From Ferrimonas senticii DSM 18821 (GTDB taxonomy: Bacteria; Pseudomonadota; Gammaproteobacteria; Enterobacterales; Shewanellaceae), in NCBI RefSeq assembly GCF_000422665.1, contig NZ_AUGM01000012.1, positions 1 through 64,000 of the forward strand: 64,000 nucleotides of DNA, read 5' to 3'. The notes under the pieces are model-generated. The model ran no database searches, had not been told where the DNA came from, and saw only the letters and a list, made by a program, of their open reading frames with translations. This document shows, piece after piece, positions 59,032-64,000 of this stretch; position 1 is the stretch's first letter, and every line of letters starts with the position of its first letter. The translations under genes were made by a program, and so were the position numbers.

Positions 59032-60852
59032 TCAACTGTCGACGTAATCGCGGATCAGGTTCAAAAACGGCTCGCCGTAGCGTTCCAGTTTGGTTTCACC
59101 AACGCCACTGATCCCCAGCAGTTCAAAGTCACGGGTTGGCATCTCCGCCGCCATCTCTGCCAAGGTGGCATCACTGAACACCACGTACGGCGGTTTACCG
59201 GCCTCATCGGCTAGGGTACGGCGTAGGCTTTTCAGCTTGGCAAACAGCTTGCGGTCGTAATCCTGCGGCAGCGCTTTACTGCGCCGGCTTGGGGCTTTGG
59301 CCAGCGCCAGTCGCGGCTCGGCTAACTCCAGCGCCCGCTCGCCCTTTAGGATTGCCCGCGCCGCGGGGGTCAACAGCAAAATCGAATGGCGGGTGATGTC
59401 CTGTTGCAGCAGACCATGGTGGATCAGCTGGCGAAACACCGACAACCAATGATCGTGGCTTTTCTCTTTGCCAAGACCCCAAGTGGATAGCTTGTCGTGG
59501 CCACGATCCAGCACAGTGCTGTTGCTGCTGCCGCGCAACACCTCAATCACATGGCCTACGCCAAAGCGCTGACCAACGCGATAAACGCACGACAGCGCCT
59601 TTTGCGCTTCGATGGTGCCATCATAACGCTTCGGTGGATCGGTACAGATGTCACAGTTACCACAGGCAGCGTGGCTTGGTTCATTGAAGTAGTTCAGCAG
59701 CACTTGCCGGCGACAGGTTTGCGCTTCAGCAAAGGCCGCCATCGCATTGAGCTTATGCAGATCCACCGGGTTAGCACCGTTCTCAGCTTGATCCAGTAGA
59801 TGGCGCACGCGGGCAATATCGGCCGGGTCGAACAGCAGCAGCGCTTCCGATTCCAAGCCATCGCGGCCCGCCCGACCGGTTTCTTGGTAGTAGCTCTCAA
59901 TCGATTTCGGTAGATCCCAATGAACCACATAGCGAACGTTGGATTTGTTGATACCCATACCGAAGGCCACCGTCGCCACCACAATATCCAAGCGTTCGCG
60001 TAAAAACGCTTCTTGGGTATGGGCGCGCTCATCGGCACTCATGCCAGCGTGGTAACCACCAACCTTGTAACCGGCGGCACTGAGTTTTTCGGTCAGCTCA
60101 TCAACCCGCCGACGACTGCCGCAATAGATGATCCCAGCGTTGCCCTGCTGACTTTTTAAGTATTGCTGCAGCTGCGCCAGTGGCCGCAGTTTGTCGACTA
60201 CGGTGTAGCGGATGTTAGGGCGATCAAAGCTGGACAGGTGTTTATGAGGGTTCACCAACGCCAAGCGATTGACGATATCTTGGCGAGTGGCCTCATCGGC
60301 GGTAGCGGTTAAGGCCATTACCGGAATGTGCGGCAGTTGCTGCTTAATCCAGCCCATCTGGGCGTATTCCGGCCTAAAATCATGACCCCACTGACTGATG
60401 CAGTGGGCTTCATCGACCGCCACTAATGACAACGGCCACTGGTGCAGCATTTGCTGCAGCGACATCAGCCGCTCTGGTGACACGTACAGCAGTTTGATCT
60501 CGCCACGGCTGATCTGGCTGAACAGTTCGCTAACCTGCTGGCGGTCGAGACTGGAGTTCAACGCCGCAGCCGCCACGCCACTCTCTTTGAGGGCATCGAC
60601 CTGATCTTTCATCAGCGAGATCAGCGGCGAGATCACCACCGTCAACCCCGGCAGCAGTAGCGCCGGCAACTGATAGCACAGACTTTTGCCGCCACCGGTA
60701 GGCATGATCACCAAGCTGTCACGGCCAGAGACAACCTGCTCAATCACCTGCAGTTGGCCGCTGCGAAATTCGCGATAGCCGTAGATCTGCTCCAGCAAGG
60801 CTTGCGCTTGCTCGGCAATGGCGGTGGTATGGGCAACGGCGGCGTCGGTCAT
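59032..60852 (-). CDS. recQ: ATP-dependent DNA helicase RecQ
   Basis: 3'-5' helicase of recombination and repair. The 606-residue product has FRSGQLQVI, Walker A MPTGGGKS, VDEAHCISQWGHDFRPEY, the helicase C domain with GRAGRDG, a zinc-binding set C-x16-C-x2-C-x2-C (CRRQVLLNYFNEPSHAACGN...), the winged helix, and a C-terminal HRDC domain (about 525-606). AGGAA lies just before the ATG. It sits beside yigI and rarD as in E. coli. Confidence 0.96.
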   Translation of the reverse strand: MTDAAVAHTTAIAEQAQALLEQIYGYREFRSGQLQVIEQVVSGRDSLVIMPTGGGKSLCYQLPALLLPGLTVVISPLISLMKDQVDALKESGVAAAALNSSLDRQQVSELFSQISRGEIKLLYVSPERLMSLQQMLHQWPLSLVAVDEAHCISQWGHDFRPEYAQMGWIKQQLPHIPVMALTATADEATRQDIVNRLALVNPHKHLSSFDRPNIRYTVVDKLRPLAQLQQYLKSQQGNAGIIYCGSRRRVDELTEKLSAAGYKVGGYHAGMSADERAHTQEAFLRERLDIVVATVAFGMGINKSNVRYVVHWDLPKSIESYYQETGRAGRDGLESEALLLFDPADIARVRHLLDQAENGANPVDLHKLNAMAAFAEAQTCRRQVLLNYFNEPSHAACGNCDICTDPPKRYDGTIEAQKALSCVYRVGQRFGVGHVIEVLRGSSNSTVLDRGHDKLSTWGLGKEKSHDHWLSVFRQLIHHGLLQQDITRHSILLLTPAARAILKGERALELAEPRLALAKAPSRRSKALPQDYDRKLFAKLKSLRRTLADEAGKPPYVVFSDATLAEMAAEMPTRDFELLGISGVGETKLERYGEPFLNLIRDYVDS

Positions 60853-60958
60853 GATTTCCTAGCTTGGCGATGGGCAATAGGGGCGCTATTTTACGGACTC
60901 GGGTCGGGAAAGTAACCCGCTCGCTAACCTCTTTGAAAACAACATAAGGATCAATGGA

Positions 60959-61441
60959 ATGAGCAAAGAAATGGCCAAAACAACGGTGCAGCAGCAACAG
61001 ATCCTCAAACAGATCCAAACCATCTTCACCGAACAACTGCCGTTCCACCAGTTGCTGCAACTGCAGATCCGCCGCTTCGACATCAACGCGGTCGAGGTGG
61101 TGGTCGAGATGCGCCCAGAGCTTATCGGCAATCCGATGCACCAGATCCTCCATGGTGGCGTCACCGCGACCCTATTGGATATCGCCGGCGGCATGGTGGC
61201 CTTTGCCGGAGTGATTGAACGCCATCCGGAGGCCGATTGGCCAACCATCCAAAAACGCTTAGCCAACCTCGGCACCATCGATATGCGCGTCGACTATCTG
61301 CGCCCCGGTCGCGGCAATCAATTTATCGCCAGCGGCCAAGTGCTGCGTACTGGCAACAAGGTGGCAGTAGTACGAACGGAGTTACATAACGAAGATGGCC
61401 AACAGATCGCCTCTGGCACTGGCACCTACTTGGTCGGTTAG
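60959..61441 (+). CDS. yigI: YigI-family hotdog-fold acyl-CoA thioesterase
   Basis: Hydrolyses acyl-CoA thioesters; the E. coli homologue YigI prefers medium to long chains. The 160-residue product is a single hotdog domain with the catalytic region NPMHQILHGGVTATLLDIAGG near 58-78 and a DYLRPG loop. The start at 60959 has AAGGA 8 bases upstream. It is divergent from recQ, with rarD 118 bp downstream, the E. coli neighbourhood minus pldA. Confidence 0.85.
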   Translation: MSKEMAKTTVQQQQILKQIQTIFTEQLPFHQLLQLQIRRFDINAVEVVVEMRPELIGNPMHQILHGGVTATLLDIAGGMVAFAGVIERHPEADWPTIQKRLANLGTIDMRVDYLRPGRGNQFIASGQVLRTGNKVAVVRTELHNEDGQQIASGTGTYLVG

Positions 61442-61559
61442 CGCCATCTAAGCTGAACCACAGCGTCACTGCGATGCAGTTGACCCACTAAAGTCTTACG
61501 GTTTTGCCAGCCATGACTGGCATAATGACCGCCCTTTTTTATTGTGACCGCGATCAACT

Positions 61560-62465
61560 ATGCCGCAGCAACGCCAAGGGGTGCTTTTCGCCCTCGCCGC
61601 TTACACCATGTGGGGCATCGCCCCACTCTATTTCTTTGCGATGAAAGCGGTCCCCGCCGACGAGATTCTGATGCATCGGATCTTGTGGTCGTTCCTGTTG
61701 GTGCTGGGGTTGGTACTACTGCAAGGCCAGTGGGGGCAAATACGACAACTGCTAAAGCAACCAAAGAAGCTGGCGATCTTGACCGTCTCGGCGCTGGTGA
61801 TCGCCAGCAACTGGCTCGGCTTTATCTGGGCCATCAGTAACGAACGGGTGATCGACGCCAGTTTGGGCTATTACATCAACCCGCTACTGAACGTGGCATT
61901 GGGCATGTTGGTGCTAAAAGAACGCCCGGGCAAGCTGTCACTGGTGGCAATTGCGGTCGCGGCCACCGGGGTGGTGTTGCAGCTAATTCAATATGGCTCG
62001 GTGCCACTGCTGTCGCTGTTCTTAGCCAGCACCTTTGCCTGTTACGGGCTGCTGCGCAAACGCATTCAGCTGCAGGCCGCCACCGGTTTACTGATTGAAA
62101 CCGCACTGCTGCTGCCGCTGGCAGTTGGCTATTGGTATCTGCTGGATACCCCAACCTCCAACTTGGCCAACAACAGCACTACCATCAATACGCTGCTGCT
62201 GGCGGCGGGGGTGGTCACCACCTTGCCATTATTGGCGTTCAGCGCGGCCGCAACGCGGATCCCGTTCTACTTACTAGGGATGCTGCAGTACATCGGCCCA
62301 ACCTTTATGCTGCTGATGGCACTATTGGTGTTTAACGAACCGTTTAAGGCCGAGCAAACCGTGACCTTCGGCTGCATCTGGGCGGCGCTGGTGTTAATGA
62401 GCATTGACGCGGTGCTGACCGCCAAGCGCAAACGCCGCGAACGCAAACTGGCGGCGCAGGGTTAA
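61560..62465 (+). CDS. rarD: EamA-family transporter RarD
   Basis: Ten-helix inner-membrane protein of the drug/metabolite transporter superfamily; the substrate is uncertain (chloramphenicol-related in older literature). The 301-residue product begins QGVLFALAAYTMWGIAPLYF, the RarD signature, with HRILWSF and GYYINPLLNV further on, and ends in a basic tail. Followed by a terminator and the third 243-bp element. Confidence 0.92.
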   Translation: MPQQRQGVLFALAAYTMWGIAPLYFFAMKAVPADEILMHRILWSFLLVLGLVLLQGQWGQIRQLLKQPKKLAILTVSALVIASNWLGFIWAISNERVIDASLGYYINPLLNVALGMLVLKERPGKLSLVAIAVAATGVVLQLIQYGSVPLLSLFLASTFACYGLLRKRIQLQAATGLLIETALLLPLAVGYWYLLDTPTSNLANNSTTINTLLLAAGVVTTLPLLAFSAAATRIPFYLLGMLQYIGPTFMLLMALLVFNEPFKAEQTVTFGCIWAALVLMSIDAVLTAKRKRRERKLAAQG

Positions 62466-62478
62466 TCTTCTGCCCAAC

Positions 62479-62512
62479 AAAAATGGGAGCCCCAACGGCT
62501 CCCATTTTTTGT
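62479..62512 (+). terminator. Terminator of rarD
   Basis: Stem AAAAATGGGAGCC / GGCTCCCATTTTTT with a 5-base loop, T run on the plus strand. Confidence 0.9.
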
Positions 62513-62521
62513 TTGCTACTA

Positions 62522-62764
62522 GGGCGTGTTGACGTTTGGTGTTCAGAATTTGGTCGAGGATAGCAGCTGTCAATCGAGGATTGCGATTGAAGGCATAGTG
62601 GCTCTACGTCGAAATCGTATGACGAAGAGTGACAACTGCTAGTCCGACCCTGCAAGGCACCCCTTTGTGACCACAAAACAGCAAAACAAACCGGCCAAGT
62701 TCAATTTGCTTTCAAAAGTAGCCAATAATGGGCGCAAAAATATACGGCAAAGGTCAACACGCCC
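62522..62764 (+). mobile_element. 243-bp TA-flanked MITE, copy 3
   Basis: Same orientation as the copy at 39567. TA precedes (62520-62521) and follows (62765-62766). Internal stem AGCAGCTGTCA (62562-62572) / TGACAACTGCT (62630-62640) with one mismatch. It fills the space between the rarD terminator and the hemY stop, which lies 3 bp away. Confidence 0.88.
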
Positions 62765-62767
62765 TAC

Positions 62768-63940
62768 CTAACTGGCTTGCATCAAGGTCAGCATCTTGCG
62801 GTAGTTCGACAACGCTTTGTCATTACGATTAAGCGCTTCTTGCAAGCGGATCACCTGCTGATAACGGGCCAGGCTAGGTTCGCTATCCAGCGCAAGCTGA
62901 TAGTGCTTCAGTGCCAACTCGAACTGATTGCGCTGTTTTGCTAAAGCGCCCAAGCAGCTCTGCAGCGCTGGATCGTTGTTGTCTGGAAACTTGCGCTTAA
63001 GGATATTGGCCACCTCTTCCGAGGCGCCCTTACTGGCGTCCACCAACAGCGCCAGCAACGGCGCTTGCTCGGCTGGATCGACCAGTTTATCCAAGATAAA
63101 GCTGCGGGATTTTTCCGGCTGCTGCAGGCGCAACAGCGCTTCGGCATAGGCCAGTTGCAGTTGCGGCGCTTTCTTCATCGGCCGCTTCAAACCGTCCCAC
63201 ACCGCCTTAACCCCGTCGAAGGTTTCACAGGCATTAAAACGGGCTTGCTCCGCTTCGATCGGTAGCTCGGCTAGGGTTTCCGCCGGCAAACTGCGATCCC
63301 GTTTTAACAGCGGGATCAGTCGCGCCAAGGCATCCCAATCTTGCTGGGCACGGAACAGCGCTAACGCCAACCGCAGTACCGCAGGCTTGTGCTTAATCAC
63401 CACGTCCAATTGGTCATACAACTGCCGCGCTGACTCAAGCTCACCATCATCAAGCAGGTAGCGGATCCGAGTGATCTGCGCGGTTGCCTCGGCGCCCTCT
63501 AGCTTGCCAGCCTGTTCCAGGTGTTGCTGCCACGCCTCACTGTCACCACGGTGGTGCGCAGCACGGGCAGCGGCAAAATAGTTAAACAGCGGGATTTCGC
63601 CTTCATTGGCGCCTTTCAGCATCGCTTTTTCCGCCCGCGGCCAATCCTGCTCTGCCAACGCCAAGATCCCAGTTAGGGTATGCTTCTTAGCCTGACGACG
63701 ACGCCAGCGCTTAGGCATCAGCAAGGTCGCACCCGTCGCTTGCACCAGCTTGATAAAGCCCCACTCCAGCAGTTGCAGCGCGGTAAACGCCACCAACGCG
63801 ATCAACACCAACGCCACCAGTGAGGTTTCGATGGTGTAATCCGCCACCGAAATCATCACATAGCCTTTGTACTGCACCAGTTGTGGCCCCGCGAGCAAGC
63901 CCGCCAGTACCAACAGCGCCACTACCAATAAGCGGATCAT
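62768..63940 (-). CDS. hemY: HemY protein (TPR-containing inner-membrane protein)
   Basis: Found in haem synthesis gene clusters; its biochemical role is not settled. The 390-residue product has two N-terminal membrane helices (about 3-22 and 38-62), then TPR-type helical repeats to the end. GYVMISVADYTIETSLV between the helices is typical. The start overlaps the stop of the preceding gene (ATGA). This is the HemY of the hemCDXY cluster, not the protoporphyrinogen oxidase of the same name. Confidence 0.92.
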   Translation of the reverse strand: MIRLLVVALLVLAGLLAGPQLVQYKGYVMISVADYTIETSLVALVLIALVAFTALQLLEWGFIKLVQATGATLLMPKRWRRRQAKKHTLTGILALAEQDWPRAEKAMLKGANEGEIPLFNYFAAARAAHHRGDSEAWQQHLEQAGKLEGAEATAQITRIRYLLDDGELESARQLYDQLDVVIKHKPAVLRLALALFRAQQDWDALARLIPLLKRDRSLPAETLAELPIEAEQARFNACETFDGVKAVWDGLKRPMKKAPQLQLAYAEALLRLQQPEKSRSFILDKLVDPAEQAPLLALLVDASKGASEEVANILKRKFPDNNDPALQSCLGALAKQRNQFELALKHYQLALDSEPSLARYQQVIRLQEALNRNDKALSNYRKMLTLMQAS

Positions 63941-64000
63941 GGCGCCTCCCGCAGCAACTTATCGTCAGCGGCCTGTTTCAGACCAGCAAGAGATTCAAAT
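63937..64000 (-). CDS. hemX: HemX, C-terminal end only (partial)
   Basis: The last 21 codons of a leftward frame run in from the right edge and end in ...LKQAADDKLLREAP with a TGA that overlaps the hemY start codon. The conserved hemX-hemY order suggests HemX (the uroporphyrinogen-III C-methyltransferase-like membrane protein). The fragment is too short to prove it. Confidence 0.6.
   Translation of the reverse strand, partial: FESLAGLKQAADDKLLREAP

Overview
The window looks like chromosomal DNA of a marine-type gammaproteobacterium in the Alteromonadales (Shewanella/Ferrimonas-like). This rests on the E. coli-like block murI-rrn, the gspC-N/nudE/cysQ block, the AcnD/PrpF type of methylcitrate pathway with a GntR-type regulator, fabR beside a delta-9 desaturase, and short inverted-repeat elements of the kind common in that order. 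The species is an inference. Nearly all genes are core metabolism or housekeeping. No phage, transposase, CRISPR, tRNA or restriction/defence genes were seen.

Layout. 1-340: leader and three tandem promoters of a leftward rRNA operon whose 16S gene lies just outside the window. 0.4-2.4 kb: murI and divergent trmA. 2.5-5.9 kb: secF, secD and a DedA-family gene, translationally coupled. 5.9-7.6 kb: nnrS with a candidate NsrR operator, plus a small membrane protein. 7.6-9.9 kb: a palindromic MITE-like element, fabR, and a desaturase with a candidate FabR operator in its promoter. 10-12.5 kb: mnmH, cysQ, nudE. 12.6-24 kb: a complete type II secretion operon gspC-N, with no gspO or gspS in the window. 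24.2-28.5 kb: hslR-hslO, pckA and a class V aminotransferase.

28.7-36.3 kb: an ilvCGMEDA operon that begins with a short class I ketol-acid reductoisomerase and is preceded by an ilvL-type leader peptide and attenuator. 36.5-38 kb: comM. 38.3-45.4 kb: the methylcitrate operon (GntR regulator, prpB, prpC, acnD, prpF), with prpF bracketed by two inverted copies of a 243-bp element. 45.5-46.1 kb: a gene-free 463-bp element with inverted ends. 46.1-49.5 kb: a small exported protein, two tandem acyltransferases, an orphan pilin-like gene and zapB. 49.5-54 kb: a small unknown gene, then selO / unknown / srkA / dsbA as an apparent stress-redox operon, and a membrane protein. 54-58.8 kb: leuABCD with a leuL leader peptide and attenuator. 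59-64 kb: recQ, a YigI-type thioesterase, rarD, a third copy of the 243-bp element, hemY and the end of hemX.

Regulatory logic that can be read from the DNA: both branched-chain amino acid operons use ribosome-mediated attenuation, each with a leader peptide rich in the regulated amino acids and an antiterminator segment complementary to the terminator. The propionate operon has two GntR-type palindromes 62 bp apart. Nitric oxide (NsrR) and unsaturated fatty acid (FabR) operators sit at nnrS and the desaturase. The least explained material is the repeats: three TA-flanked 243-bp elements with a covarying internal stem, the 180-bp palindromic element, the 463-bp element, and a 7-bp tandem repeat. 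I did not find a convincing new enzymatic or defence system.
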